Below are positions 6,690-14,035 of a DNA stretch of 14,180 bases, one piece after another. Below the pieces are notes generated by a model. The model made no database searches. It saw only the letters and a list, made by a program, of their open reading frames with translations, and was not told where the DNA came from. The DNA comes from Granulicatella sp041433555 (lineage in GTDB: Bacteria > Bacillota > Bacilli > Lactobacillales > Aerococcaceae). The position numbers and the translations under genes are program-made. Location: NCBI RefSeq assembly GCF_041433555.1, contig NZ_JAPWBR010000031.1, forward strand, positions 1 to 14,180, in the 5' to 3' direction. Each line of letters begins with the position of its first letter. The stretch's first letter is position 1.

Positions 6690-8431
6690 GACAGAAAACT
6701 CAATGGGAAACCATCCGTAAAGTTCTCCGCTACATCCGTCGCTACCGTATCTATTTCGTAGCGTCCATTCTTTTGGCGAGTGTGAATGTATTCGGAACGT
6801 TAATGATTCCGAAATTAGTCGGAGAAGCCGTAGACCAAATGCTGGACACAGGCCAAGTGTTCTATGAAGGACTATTTGCCATCCTTTGGCAGATTGCACT
6901 CTTTACAATAATAGCTTCTGTTGCGCAGTGGTTTATGAACCTCAGCAATAACAAGATGACGTACTCTGTGGTTCGTGACCTTCGTAGAGACGCGCTTGAA
7001 AAAATCGAAACCTTACCGCTCAGTTATTTAGATATTCATCCAGCCGGAGAAATCGAGAGCCGTATCATTGCGGACGCGGATCAATTTGCGGATGGATTAT
7101 TGATGGGATTCACGCAGTTATTCACGGGTGTGATGACCATTCTGGGGACCTTAGTCTTTATGCTGAGCGTGAATATGACATTAACGCTGGTAGTAGTCGT
7201 GGTGACGCCAGTATCCTTTGTGATGGCTAGCTTTGTTGCGAAGAAATCCTATCATTTCTTTAAACAACAATCGGAAATTCGTGGCGACCAAACCGCCTAT
7301 ATGAATGAGATGATTGAGGGAACACGAGTGGTTACGGCCTTTCAACAACAAGAAATGGTCATCGAGGACTTCGCGGTGATTAATAAGGAGTTAACGGATG
7401 TATCGCTCAAGGCTATCTTCTTCTCGAGCATCACGAATCCGGCAACGCGCTTTGTCAATAGCATCGTCTACACCAGTGTGGGCGTGTTCGGGGCTTTCTT
7501 CGTGATGAGCGGTGGCGTGACGGTGGGGCAACTGTCATCCTTCCTAAGTTACGCGAACCAATATACGAAACCATTCAATGAAATCTCAGGTGTGATTACC
7601 GAATTGCAAAATGCGATTGCCTGTGCCAACCGTGTGTTTGAACTGTTGGAACAACCTTCTGAGAGTCCAGAGCGCAAAAATGCTGTGTCTCCTGAAAACT
7701 TTGACGGAGCGGTGGAATTTAGCCATGTGGACTTCTCTTATGTGAAAGACCAACCGCTGATTGAAGACTTCTCGCTTGAGGTCAAACCAGGGCAACGTGT
7801 GGCGATTGTCGGTCCAACCGGAAGTGGAAAGACGACATTGATTAACTTATTGATGCGTTTCTACGATATTAATAGTGGAAAATTAGCCATCGATGGCCAT
7901 TCGATTGAAGACATCACTCGTCAAAGCCTACGAAATGGATTTGGAATGGTGCTTCAAGAAACATGGCTTCAAACGGGAACTGTCCGTGAAAATATAACGA
8001 TGGGAAATCCAACGATTAGCGAAGAAGAGATGATTCGCATCGCCAAACTCTGTCATATTCATGGATTTGTAAGCCGTCTGCCACAAGGATATGATACGGT
8101 GATTTCAGATGACGGTGGGGACTTCTCGCAAGGGCAAAAACAATTGCTCTGCATCGCTCGTGTGATGATGGGACAACCTAATATGCTGATTCTTGATGAA
8201 GCGACTTCTTCCATCGATACGCGTACCGAGTTGAAGATTCAAGAAGCCTTTCAACATCTGATGGAAGGACGCACGAGCTTTATCGTGGCGCACCGCTTAT
8301 CGACCATTCGTACCGCGGATGTGATTCTCGTCTTGAAAGACGGACATGTCATTGAAAAAGGAAATCATGCCAGCTTGATGGAGCAACGTGGATTTTACTA
8401 CAATCTCTATCAAAGTCAGTGGCAACAGTAA
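6686..8431 (+). CDS. Heterodimeric ABC exporter subunit with catalytic Walker B
   Basis: This is the second half-transporter of the pair, 581 residues. It has a membrane domain (about residues 20-310), Walker A GPTGSGKT (376-383), a deviating signature FSQGQ (480-484), an intact Walker B with catalytic glutamate ILDEATSS (Glu505) and switch His536 (VAHR). The deviating signature faces the partner's degenerate Walker B, and its own intact Walker B pairs with the partner's LSGGQ. The dimer therefore has one consensus and one degenerate ATP site. The ATG overlaps the upstream stop (ATGA) and follows AAAGGAGG inside the upstream gene, so translation is coupled and a 1:1 ratio is expected. A strong terminator follows. 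The family is the multidrug/lipid exporter type; the cargo cannot be told from sequence. Confidence 0.95.
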   Translation: MRQKTQWETIRKVLRYIRRYRIYFVASILLASVNVFGTLMIPKLVGEAVDQMLDTGQVFYEGLFAILWQIALFTIIASVAQWFMNLSNNKMTYSVVRDLRRDALEKIETLPLSYLDIHPAGEIESRIIADADQFADGLLMGFTQLFTGVMTILGTLVFMLSVNMTLTLVVVVVTPVSFVMASFVAKKSYHFFKQQSEIRGDQTAYMNEMIEGTRVVTAFQQQEMVIEDFAVINKELTDVSLKAIFFSSITNPATRFVNSIVYTSVGVFGAFFVMSGGVTVGQLSSFLSYANQYTKPFNEISGVITELQNAIACANRVFELLEQPSESPERKNAVSPENFDGAVEFSHVDFSYVKDQPLIEDFSLEVKPGQRVAIVGPTGSGKTTLINLLMRFYDINSGKLAIDGHSIEDITRQSLRNGFGMVLQETWLQTGTVRENITMGNPTISEEEMIRIAKLCHIHGFVSRLPQGYDTVISDDGGDFSQGQKQLLCIARVMMGQPNMLILDEATSSIDTRTELKIQEAFQHLMEGRTSFIVAHRLSTIRTADVILVLKDGHVIEKGNHASLMEQRGFYYNLYQSQWQQ

Positions 8432-8434
8432 ACT

Positions 8435-8478
8435 AAAAAAAAGCGTAGGCTCTATAAAAAAGAGTCTACGCTTTTTTG
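8435..8478. terminator. Bidirectional terminator between ABC exporter and ABC-F genes
   Basis: AAGCGTAGGCTCT (8441-8453) pairs with AGAGTCTACGCTT (8461-8473), one G-T wobble, flanked by an A-run on the left and a T-run on the right. It can therefore end transcripts from both sides. It lies 9 bp after the exporter stop codon. Confidence 0.92.
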
Positions 8479-8494
8479 AATTGTTGAAAGTGCA

Positions 8495-8516
8495 AAATTA
8501 TCATATATGATAATTT
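8495..8516. repeat. 22-bp perfect AT-rich palindrome after the ABC-F gene
   Basis: The half AAATTATCATA is followed directly by its exact complement, with no spacer. It lies 7 bp beyond the ABC-F stop codon. It may be a weak hairpin or a protein site; it has no GC-rich stem typical of a terminator. Confidence 0.55.
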
Positions 8517-8523
8517 CAAACGA

Positions 8524-10473
8524 TTATGAATTGAATTCTTCTAGCGCTAGAGACGCTTCTTCCCATTCCGCAAGAAGTGTTTCTTGGCGCTCGAGAAGGG
8601 CTCCTTCTTCGGTTGAGAGGGCAGCAGATTTATCTGGGTCAGAATAGTTTTCTTCCAGCGTCATCGCCTCATGCACTTGTTCGAGTGCAGTTTCGATATC
8701 ATGCATCTCCGTTTCTAGTTGCTCGATGCGACGAGTGAGCGTACGGATTTGACGTTGCTCTTCTTTAGAGGCATGGTAGCTGGCTTTGGCTTCTGTCATC
8801 TGCTCGGCCGTTGCTAGTGGGGCATCCTTGGCTTCTTGCAATGCAGCGAGTTCTTCTTTCTCTTGTTTTTTCTCGAGATAGTAGTCGTAGTCGCCTAAAT
8901 ACAGCGTGCTGCCAGTTTCTTCGATTTCAAGAATAGCCGTTGCGACCTTGTTGATGAAGAAACGGTCATGCGACACGAAACAAATCGTGCCGTCGTAGTC
9001 GATAAGGGCATCTTCGAGGACTTCTTTACTGTCGATGTCCAAGTGGTTGGTTGGTTCGTCAAGCAGTAGGAAATTATCATGTTCAAGAGACAGTTTGCAA
9101 AGTGCCAAACGGGCCTTTTCACCCCCGCTGAGTTGAGCGGTTGTTTTCTCGACGTCGTTGCCTGAAAAAAGGAAACTGCCAAGAATCGAACGGATGTCTT
9201 TTTCAGGCATCGTTGAGTGACGAGACCAGAGTTCTTCTAGAACCGTTTGATTCGATGAGAGGCCGGCCAAGTTTTGGTCATAGTAACCGACTTGAACGCC
9301 AGCACCTAAGTCGATTGAACCTTCGATTAAAGGTAATTCACCCGTAATAGACTTCAAGAGAGTAGATTTTCCAATACCGTTAGGCCCCACAATCGCGATG
9401 GCCTCACGCTTGCGAAGCTGGAAGGAAATCGGACCACTCAAGGCTTCGTGGTCGTAGCCGATATAAGCATCAGTTACTTGCAGCACTTGGTTTCCGGATT
9501 CGCGTTCCACGGTAAATTCAAAACGAGCAGAGCGCTGATCGCCTTTTGGTTTCTCTAAGCGTTCCATTTTCTCGAGCTTCTTACGGCGTGATTGGGCTCG
9601 TTTTGTAGTTGAAGCGCGCACTAAGTTTTTCGCGATGAATTCTTCTAAGTCGTGAATCTCTTGTTGCTGCTTCTCGTAGGCTTTTTGTTTGAGTAAATAG
9701 CGTTGCTCGCGTTCTTCTAAGTAGTGCGAGTAGTTTCCTTTATAATATTCGCAGGCCTTATGACTGATTTCATAGACTTCGTTACACACACGGTCCAAGA
9801 AGTATTGGTCGTGGGATACGATGACAAGCGCGCTACTTGAAGAGCGTAAGTAGTCTTCAAGCCACGTCAATGTTTCAATATCCAAGTGGTTGGTTGGTTC
9901 GTCTAAGATGAGTAAGTCGTGTTTCTCTAATAAAATACGAGCTAGTGCCAGACGAGTGCGTTGGCCCCCAGAGAGTGCTTGAATCGGTTGATCGTAGTCT
10001 TCTGGATAGAAACGGAAGCCGTGAAGCACGGTGCGAATCTCAGACTCGTAACCATACGCGTTCTTTTGGTTCAATTCTTCTTGAAGCTGGTCGTATCGTT
10101 TTAAGGCGAGTTCGTACGCAACTGGGTCACTAAGAAGGTCAGGGTCACCGAGTTGTTCGGCGGCTTTTTGCGCTTGTTTCTTCAAAGTTTCTACGTCTTC
10201 AAAGAGATGCACCATTTCTTCCCAAACAGTGCGGGAAGACTGGATAGCAGCGTATTGGTCTAAGTAGCCAATCGAGAGGTCTTTCTTCTTTGACACAGCG
10301 CCAAGTGAAGGTTCTTCGATTCCAGCCAACATTTTTAATAGCGTGGATTTTCCAGTACCATTTCGCCCAACGATGGCAATGCGTGAATTTTCTTGAATAT
10401 GAATCGTAATATTTTCAAATAGGACTTCATCCGCAAACGTACGCGCGAGTCCTTGTCCTTGTAGTAAAATCAT
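8524..10473 (-). CDS. ydiF: ABC-F family ATPase, YdiF-like
   Basis: A 649-residue protein with two nucleotide-binding domains and no membrane domain, as in ABC-F proteins that act on the ribosome. The first domain has Walker A GRNGTGKS (36-43), LSGGQRTRLALAR and LLILDEPTNHLD. A basic, helical linker between the domains follows (region with KRAQSRRKKLEKME). The second has GPNGIGKST, LSGGEKARLALCK and LLLDEPTNHLD, then a long charged C-terminal coiled coil over roughly the last 110 residues. Start ATG 10473 follows GAAAGGA with suitable spacing; an upstream TTG at 10488 overlaps that site. Position next to rex and groESL matches B. subtilis ydiF, which has similar length. A role in translation or ribosome rescue is family inference; a target-protection resistance role is less likely given this synteny. 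Confidence 0.9.
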   Translation of the reverse strand: MILLQGQGLARTFADEVLFENITIHIQENSRIAIVGRNGTGKSTLLKMLAGIEEPSLGAVSKKKDLSIGYLDQYAAIQSSRTVWEEMVHLFEDVETLKKQAQKAAEQLGDPDLLSDPVAYELALKRYDQLQEELNQKNAYGYESEIRTVLHGFRFYPEDYDQPIQALSGGQRTRLALARILLEKHDLLILDEPTNHLDIETLTWLEDYLRSSSSALVIVSHDQYFLDRVCNEVYEISHKACEYYKGNYSHYLEEREQRYLLKQKAYEKQQQEIHDLEEFIAKNLVRASTTKRAQSRRKKLEKMERLEKPKGDQRSARFEFTVERESGNQVLQVTDAYIGYDHEALSGPISFQLRKREAIAIVGPNGIGKSTLLKSITGELPLIEGSIDLGAGVQVGYYDQNLAGLSSNQTVLEELWSRHSTMPEKDIRSILGSFLFSGNDVEKTTAQLSGGEKARLALCKLSLEHDNFLLLDEPTNHLDIDSKEVLEDALIDYDGTICFVSHDRFFINKVATAILEIEETGSTLYLGDYDYYLEKKQEKEELAALQEAKDAPLATAEQMTEAKASYHASKEEQRQIRTLTRRIEQLETEMHDIETALEQVHEAMTLEENYSDPDKSAALSTEEGALLERQETLLAEWEEASLALEEFNS

Positions 10474-10502
10474 GACGGGTCCTTTCAAAGTAGTTTCAGT
10501 TT

Positions 10503-10530
10503 ATTTTAGCATAAAAAAGAGGGGGAACAA
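10503..10530 (-). promoter_or_regulatory. Promoter of the ABC-F gene
   Basis: On the minus strand, TTGTTC (10525-10530), a 16-bp spacer and the extended -10 TGC-TAAAAT (10503-10511) precede the ABC-F start. The leader is short and contains GAAAGGA. Confidence 0.6.
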
Positions 10531-10575
10531 TATTGATACGCGTTCTTCTTTGCATTCACATTCACAATAGGGAGG

Positions 10576-10595
10576 TTGTGAAGAAAAAAGCACAA
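10576..10595. promoter_or_regulatory. Candidate Rex operator between ABC-F and rex
   Basis: TTGTGAA-N8-CACAA over 20 bp resembles the Rex site TTGTGAA-N6-TTCACAA; the right half has two mismatches. A second half TTCACAA lies just upstream (10561-10567) and forms a perfect 7-bp inverted repeat with the first half across 8 bp. The site sits about 55 bp before the rex -35 and 45 bp behind the ABC-F -35, so it could serve autoregulation, ABC-F control or both. Confidence 0.5.
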
Positions 10596-10650
10596 AGCCT
10601 TCTGTATATAAGCGAAACTTAGGAATGTTCGTGAGGTACAAGCAAACTGT

Positions 10651-10680
10651 TTGTGAAATGAAATGTCGTTGTGATAGAAT
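10651..10680 (+). promoter_or_regulatory. Promoter of rex
   Basis: TTGTGA (10651-10656), an 18-bp spacer and an extended -10 TGA-TAGAAT (10672-10680) precede the AAAAAGGGAG ribosome binding site of rex. The -35 itself contains a TTGTGAAA half-site like that of Rex operators, but the matching right half is missing. Confidence 0.65.
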
Positions 10681-10715
10681 ACGCATGGAAATAAAAGAAA
10701 AAGGGAGTCTTATTC

Positions 10716-11363
10716 ATGAAAGATTTAAACGAATTAAAAGAAATCGAAGTGCCACGCGCAACTGCGAAACGTTTGGCTATTTATCATCGTTACTTACGTT
10801 TCTTGCATGATGCAGGAAAACGTCGCATCTCATCAACTGAATTAAGTGAAGCCGTAAAAGTCGATAGCGCAACAATCCGTCGTGACTTCTCATACTTTGG
10901 AGCTTTAGGAAAACGTGGATATGGATATGATGTAGAATACTTATTAGAATTCTTCAGCCATACTTTAAACCAAGATCGCCTAACAAACGTCGCTCTAGTA
11001 GGGGTTGGTAAATTAGGACAAGCGCTCTTAAACTACAACTTCCACCAAAGCAACAACGTGCGTATTAGCGCAGCGTTTGACGTAAACGAAGACATCGTTG
11101 GAACAATCCAAACAGGTGTGCCAGTTTACAGCATGGATGAAATGGTAGAACAATTGAAAGTTCAACAAATCCAAGTGGCCATCTTAACAGTGCCTCAAGA
11201 TGTAGCTCAAGAAACAGCAGACCGCTTAGTAGAAGCAAATGTTCGCGGAATCTTGAACTTCACACCAATCCGCTTAGACGTACCAGAAGACGTTCGAGTT
11301 CAAAACGTGGACTTAACAAACGAACTTCAAACACTAATTTATTTCTTGGACAACCAAAAATAA
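10716..11363 (+). CDS. rex: Redox-sensing transcriptional repressor Rex
   Basis: Rex senses the NADH/NAD+ ratio and represses fermentation and anaerobic respiration genes until NADH releases it from DNA. The 215-residue protein has an N-terminal winged helix (about 20-75) with recognition segment SATIRRDFSYFG (51-62) followed by the GKRGYGYDV wing, then a Rossmann domain starting with VALVGVGKLG (glycine motif 96-101) and a C-terminal swapped helix (NELQTLIYFLD). Length and motifs match the family. The start ATG follows AAAAAGGGAG. It is monocistronic between its own promoter and terminator and divergent from the ABC-F gene, as in the Bacillus ydiF-rex region. A nearby Rex-like site suggests autoregulation. 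Confidence 0.97.
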   Translation: MKDLNELKEIEVPRATAKRLAIYHRYLRFLHDAGKRRISSTELSEAVKVDSATIRRDFSYFGALGKRGYGYDVEYLLEFFSHTLNQDRLTNVALVGVGKLGQALLNYNFHQSNNVRISAAFDVNEDIVGTIQTGVPVYSMDEMVEQLKVQQIQVAILTVPQDVAQETADRLVEANVRGILNFTPIRLDVPEDVRVQNVDLTNELQTLIYFLDNQK

Positions 11364-11370
11364 TCTATTG

Positions 11371-11399
11371 AAAGGCATCCATATAGGGTGCCTTTTTTG
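11371..11399 (+). terminator. Intrinsic terminator of rex
   Basis: AAGGCATCC pairs with GGGTGCCTT (one T-G wobble) around a small AT loop, followed by a T-run. It begins 8 bp after the rex stop. Confidence 0.9.
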
Positions 11400-11408
11400 T
11401 ATAAAAAA

Positions 11409-11450
11409 TAAGCACTAATCCAATCCGATTTGCGGAGCGATTAGTGCTTT
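11409..11450. terminator. Terminator of the small membrane protein gene, overlapping its stop
   Basis: AAGCACTAATC (11410-11420) pairs with GATTAGTGCTT (11439-11449), with a nested TCCG/CGGA stem in the loop. On the minus strand it is followed by ATTTTTTAT and includes the stop codon of the gene; a T-rich stretch on the plus side could let it work both ways. Confidence 0.8.
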
Positions 11451-11704
11451 TCTTTTGGTTCTTTATCGTCTAGTGAATCCTCGTCATCGGGCAGATTCTC
11501 GATGAGATTAGCGAGTTTTTTCAACTCGTTATAGGTGCGAAGCATGTTGATACTTGTTACGATGCTTGTCGTTGCGAATAGACAGCAGAATAATGTGATA
11601 AAGTCAAATCCATTTCCAGGATAATGCGTCGTTGCTAGAAAGATAAAGAAGACGGCTAATATGATTTCAAAATATAGTTTTCTAAAGAAACTTTTTCGTG
11701 TCAT
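11441..11704 (-). CDS. Small two-helix membrane protein, YdiK-like (DUF4305?)
   Basis: An 87-residue protein with a basic start (MTRKSFFRK), two hydrophobic segments (about residues 10-27 and 34-51) joined by a short loop with PGNGFD, and a charged cytoplasmic-type tail rich in Asp, Glu and Lys. I chose the ATG at 11704 because AGGAAAGG lies nine bases before it; an ATG nine bases upstream abuts that site. Its own promoter (11728-11756) and terminator make it a single-gene unit. Position between rex and groES and the minus orientation resemble B. subtilis ydiK, a small two-helix protein, so it may be the same family with an extended tail. The family link rests mainly on position and topology, and no function is known. 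Confidence 0.75.
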   Translation of the reverse strand: MTRKSFFRKLYFEIILAVFFIFLATTHYPGNGFDFITLFCCLFATTSIVTSINMLRTYNELKKLANLIENLPDDEDSLDDKEPKEKH

Positions 11705-11727
11705 CGCAATCATCCTTTCCTGTCAAA

Positions 11728-11756
11728 ATCTTACAAAATTCCAGACAAATAAGCAA
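11728..11756 (-). promoter_or_regulatory. Promoter of the small membrane protein gene
   Basis: On the minus strand TTGCTT (11751-11756), a 17-bp spacer and TAAGAT (11728-11733) predict a very short leader of about 17 nt. The promoter is back to back with the groES promoter. Confidence 0.6.
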
Positions 11757-11766
11757 GTATTTATTC

Positions 11767-11795
11767 TTGATTTTTCCTGACCAAATGAGTATCAT
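11767..11795 (+). promoter_or_regulatory. Promoter of groES-groEL
   Basis: TTGATT (11767-11772), 17 bp and TATCAT (11790-11795) place the transcription start near 11802, directly before the CIRCE operator. A sigma-A type promoter blocked by HrcA at CIRCE is the usual arrangement. Confidence 0.7.
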
Positions 11796-11806
11796 AAAAC
11801 TATGAG

Positions 11807-11833
11807 TTAGCACTCAGTGTTTTTGAGTGCTAA
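11807..11833. promoter_or_regulatory. CIRCE heat-shock operator (HrcA site)
   Basis: TTAGCACTC-N9-GAGTGCTAA is a perfect match to the CIRCE consensus. HrcA binds it as a dimer and represses groESL until heat or misfolded protein occupies GroEL. It is in the 5' untranslated region, 22 bp before the groES start. hrcA is not in this window. Confidence 0.97.
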
Positions 11834-11855
11834 AAAAGATGAAGGAGGATTTCAT

Positions 11856-12125
11856 ATGTTAAAGCCTTTAAAAGATAGAGTTGTTATTCAAATGGTAGAG
11901 CAAGAAGAAAAAACTGCTGGAGGATTATTCCTACCAACAACTGCTCAAGAAAAATTACAATTTGCAAAAGTCATCGCAACAAGCGAATTCACTGCTGCAG
12001 AAGACCGTCAAGTAGCGGTTGGCGATAAAGTCGTTTTCGAGAAATATTCAGGAACAGAAGTTAAATTAGATGGTCAAGAATATATCATCGTGAAAGAAAA
12101 AGACATTATCGCAATTGTTGAATAA
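11856..12125 (+). CDS. groES: Co-chaperonin GroES
   Basis: The 10-kDa lid of the GroEL folding chamber, active as a heptamer in the cytoplasm. The 89-residue protein begins LKPLKDRVVIQ and has the mobile loop EEKTAGGLFLP (about residues 17-27) that docks on GroEL, GDKVVFEKYSGTEVKLDGQEYIIV in the middle and the DIIAIVE end. The tripeptide that contacts GroEL is Leu-Phe-Leu where Ile-Val-Leu is usual. The ATG follows GAAGGAGGA; the longer open frame upstream begins inside CIRCE and is not used. It is a little shorter than the usual 94-97 residues. groEL follows after 14 bp in the same operon, under CIRCE control. Confidence 0.97.
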   Translation: MLKPLKDRVVIQMVEQEEKTAGGLFLPTTAQEKLQFAKVIATSEFTAAEDRQVAVGDKVVFEKYSGTEVKLDGQEYIIVKEKDIIAIVE

Positions 12126-12139
12126 AGGAGGATACAACT

Positions 12140-13759
12140 ATGGTGAAAGATATTAAATTTGCAGAAGACGCAAGAAGCGCCATGCTACGTGGTGTGGACG
12201 TTTTAGCGAACACAGTAAAAGTAACATTAGGACCAAAAGGACGTAATGTTGTATTAGAAAAAGCATTTGGGTCTCCACTGATTACAAATGATGGGGTAAC
12301 AATTGCCAAAGAAATCGAATTAGAAGATCACTTCGAAAATATGGGTGCAAAACTCGTGGCTGAAGTAGCTTCAAAAACAAACGATATTGCCGGTGACGGT
12401 ACAACAACAGCTACTGTTTTAACACAAGCTATCGTTCGTGAAGGATTGAAAAACGTAACAGCTGGCGCAAACCCAGTAGGCATCCGTCGCGGGATTGAAC
12501 TTGCAACAAAAGCAGCTGTTGAAGAATTACATCGCATTTCTCGTCCAGTAGAATCAAAAGAAGCCATCGCACAAGTTGCGGCCATTTCTTCAGGTTCAGC
12601 TGAAGTCGGTGAATTAATCGCTGAAGCTATGGAAAAAGTGGGTAACGACGGCGTTATCACAATCGAAGAATCTAAAGGGATTGAAACAGAGTTAGATGTT
12701 GTAGAAGGAATGCAATTTGACCGTGGTTACTTATCACAATATATGGTGACAGATAATGACAAGATGATTGCGACTTTAGACAATCCATTTATCTTAATTA
12801 CAGATAAGAAAGTATCAAACATCCAAGAAATCATTCCATTATTAGAACAAATCGTTCAACAAGGACGTGCGTTATTAATCATCGCGGATGACGTGGATGG
12901 CGAAGCTTTACCAACATTAGTATTAAACAAATTACGCGGAACATTTAACGTGGTAGCTGTAAAAGCTCCAGGATTCGGTGACCGTCGTAAAGCGATGTTA
13001 GAAGATATCGCTGTGTTAACTGGTGCTCAAGTTATTACAGAAGACCTTGGCTTAGAATTAAAAGACGCAACATTAGCTCAATTAGGGACAGCTGGTAAAG
13101 TTGTAGTTTCTAAAGACAGCACTACAATCGTTGAAGGTGCAGGCTCTAAAGAATTAATCGCGAACCGTGTTGCTTTAATTCGCGCACAAGCACAAGATAC
13201 AACAAGTGATTTTGACCGTGAAAAATTACATGAACGTCTTGCTAAATTATCAGGTGGGGTTGCCGTGATTAAAGTCGGTGCCGCTACTGAAACAGAATTG
13301 AAAGAGAAAAAACTTCGCATTGAAGATGCCTTAAACGCAACTCGCGCAGCGGTTGAAGAAGGAATCGTTTCAGGTGGGGGAACAGCTCTTGTGAACGTTC
13401 AAAAAGTCGTAGACGCTCTTGAATTAGAAGGCGACTTAGCTACAGGTGCGAAAATCGTATCTCGTTCATTAGAAGAACCATTACGTCAAATCGCAGAAAA
13501 TGCGGGTCTTGAAGGTTCAGTCATTGTTGCTCGTTTGAAATCTGAAGAAAAAGGAATTGGATACAATGCCGCTACAGATGAATGGGTAAACATGATTGAA
13601 GCAGGTATCGTGGACCCAACAAAAGTAACACGTTCTGCTTTACAAAATGCTGCATCTGTTTCAGCATTATTATTAACAACAGAAGCTGTTGTAGCTGACA
13701 AACCAGCTCCAGTAGCACCACCAATGCCAGGGATGGATCCGGGCATGGGTATGATGTAA
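12140..13759 (+). CDS. groEL: Chaperonin GroEL
   Basis: The 60-kDa chaperonin, a double heptameric ring that encloses unfolded proteins with GroES and uses ATP. At 539 residues it has normal length. Visible landmarks are VTLGPKGRNVVLEK (28-41), ATP-binding GDGTTT (85-90), IEDALNATRAAVEEGIV with the conserved catalytic-region Asp, SGGGTALV and the flexible methionine- and glycine-rich tail ending GMDPGMGMM. The ATG follows AAAGGAGG. It is co-transcribed with groES and ends at a strong terminator. Codon use is biased to a few preferred codons, as expected for a highly expressed gene. No missing residues were noticed. Confidence 0.99.
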   Translation: MVKDIKFAEDARSAMLRGVDVLANTVKVTLGPKGRNVVLEKAFGSPLITNDGVTIAKEIELEDHFENMGAKLVAEVASKTNDIAGDGTTTATVLTQAIVREGLKNVTAGANPVGIRRGIELATKAAVEELHRISRPVESKEAIAQVAAISSGSAEVGELIAEAMEKVGNDGVITIEESKGIETELDVVEGMQFDRGYLSQYMVTDNDKMIATLDNPFILITDKKVSNIQEIIPLLEQIVQQGRALLIIADDVDGEALPTLVLNKLRGTFNVVAVKAPGFGDRRKAMLEDIAVLTGAQVITEDLGLELKDATLAQLGTAGKVVVSKDSTTIVEGAGSKELIANRVALIRAQAQDTTSDFDREKLHERLAKLSGGVAVIKVGAATETELKEKKLRIEDALNATRAAVEEGIVSGGGTALVNVQKVVDALELEGDLATGAKIVSRSLEEPLRQIAENAGLEGSVIVARLKSEEKGIGYNAATDEWVNMIEAGIVDPTKVTRSALQNAASVSALLLTTEAVVADKPAPVAPPMPGMDPGMGMM

Positions 13760-13761
13760 TC

Positions 13762-13800
13762 AAAGAGGGGTGAAAGTTTTTCACCCCTCTTTTTCTTTTT
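13762..13800 (+). terminator. Intrinsic terminator of groESL
   Basis: AGAGGGGTGAA pairs with TTCACCCCTCT around a short T-rich loop, followed by TTTTCTTTTT. It starts 2-6 bp after the groEL stop. Confidence 0.95.
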
Positions 13801-13843
13801 GGATAAAAACACCGCAAGGTGCTTCCCGACAAAAGTGAACGAA

Positions 13844-14035
13844 GTTCAAAACTTCGAACACTGAAGGATTTGTTTATAATAGCTGTAATGGGACAACGGT
13901 TCGAGCCTGTCGTCTCTCACCTCAAAAGCCTCAAAGGAGCCGTACGGAATGACTTCCTACGGCTCCTAATTCGCATTTTGTGTTATTCCCCATTACTGCT
14001 ACTATAAAATCCTTCGTGTTCTCCGTTTTGAACAC
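13844..14035 (+). repeat. Long palindromic element, copy 3 (downstream of groEL)
   Basis: Left arm blocks GTTCAAAAC (13844-13852), GAAGGATTT (13863-13871), TATAATAGC (13875-13883) and GTAATGGG (13885-13892) are matched in reverse order by CCCCATTAC (13988-13996), GCTACTATA, AAATCCTTC (14007-14015) and GTTTTGAAC (14025-14033), with a few differences. The plus-strand core has GGTTCGAGCC (13898-13907), GTCTCTCACC, AAAGCCTCAAAG, a hairpin at 13936-13966 (GGAGCCGTA, bulged C, GGAA/TTCC, TACGGCTCC) and TCGCATTTTGTG. The core matches copies 1 and 2; CTAGG of the other copies is changed here. The hairpin is followed by TAATT, so it is not a terminator. Weak pairing may reach the groEL terminator T-run. 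No gene is supported in 13801-14180. Confidence 0.85.

Noticed and set aside
11817..11855. Longer groES start upstream of 11856
   Set aside because: It would begin inside the CIRCE operator, and the GAAGGAGGA site serves the ATG at 11856.
13936..13966. Resemblance to group II intron domain V on the reverse strand of copy 3 (GAGCCGTA ... TACGGCTC)
   Set aside because: The two-base bulge and GAAA tetraloop of domain V are absent. Copies 1 and 2 have different stems without the catalytic triad context, and there is no domain VI or maturase.
13819..14007. Open frame of 62 codons through copy 3
   Set aside because: It crosses the palindromic element, has no ribosome binding site and its product resembles nothing; the equivalent frame is not kept in the other copies.
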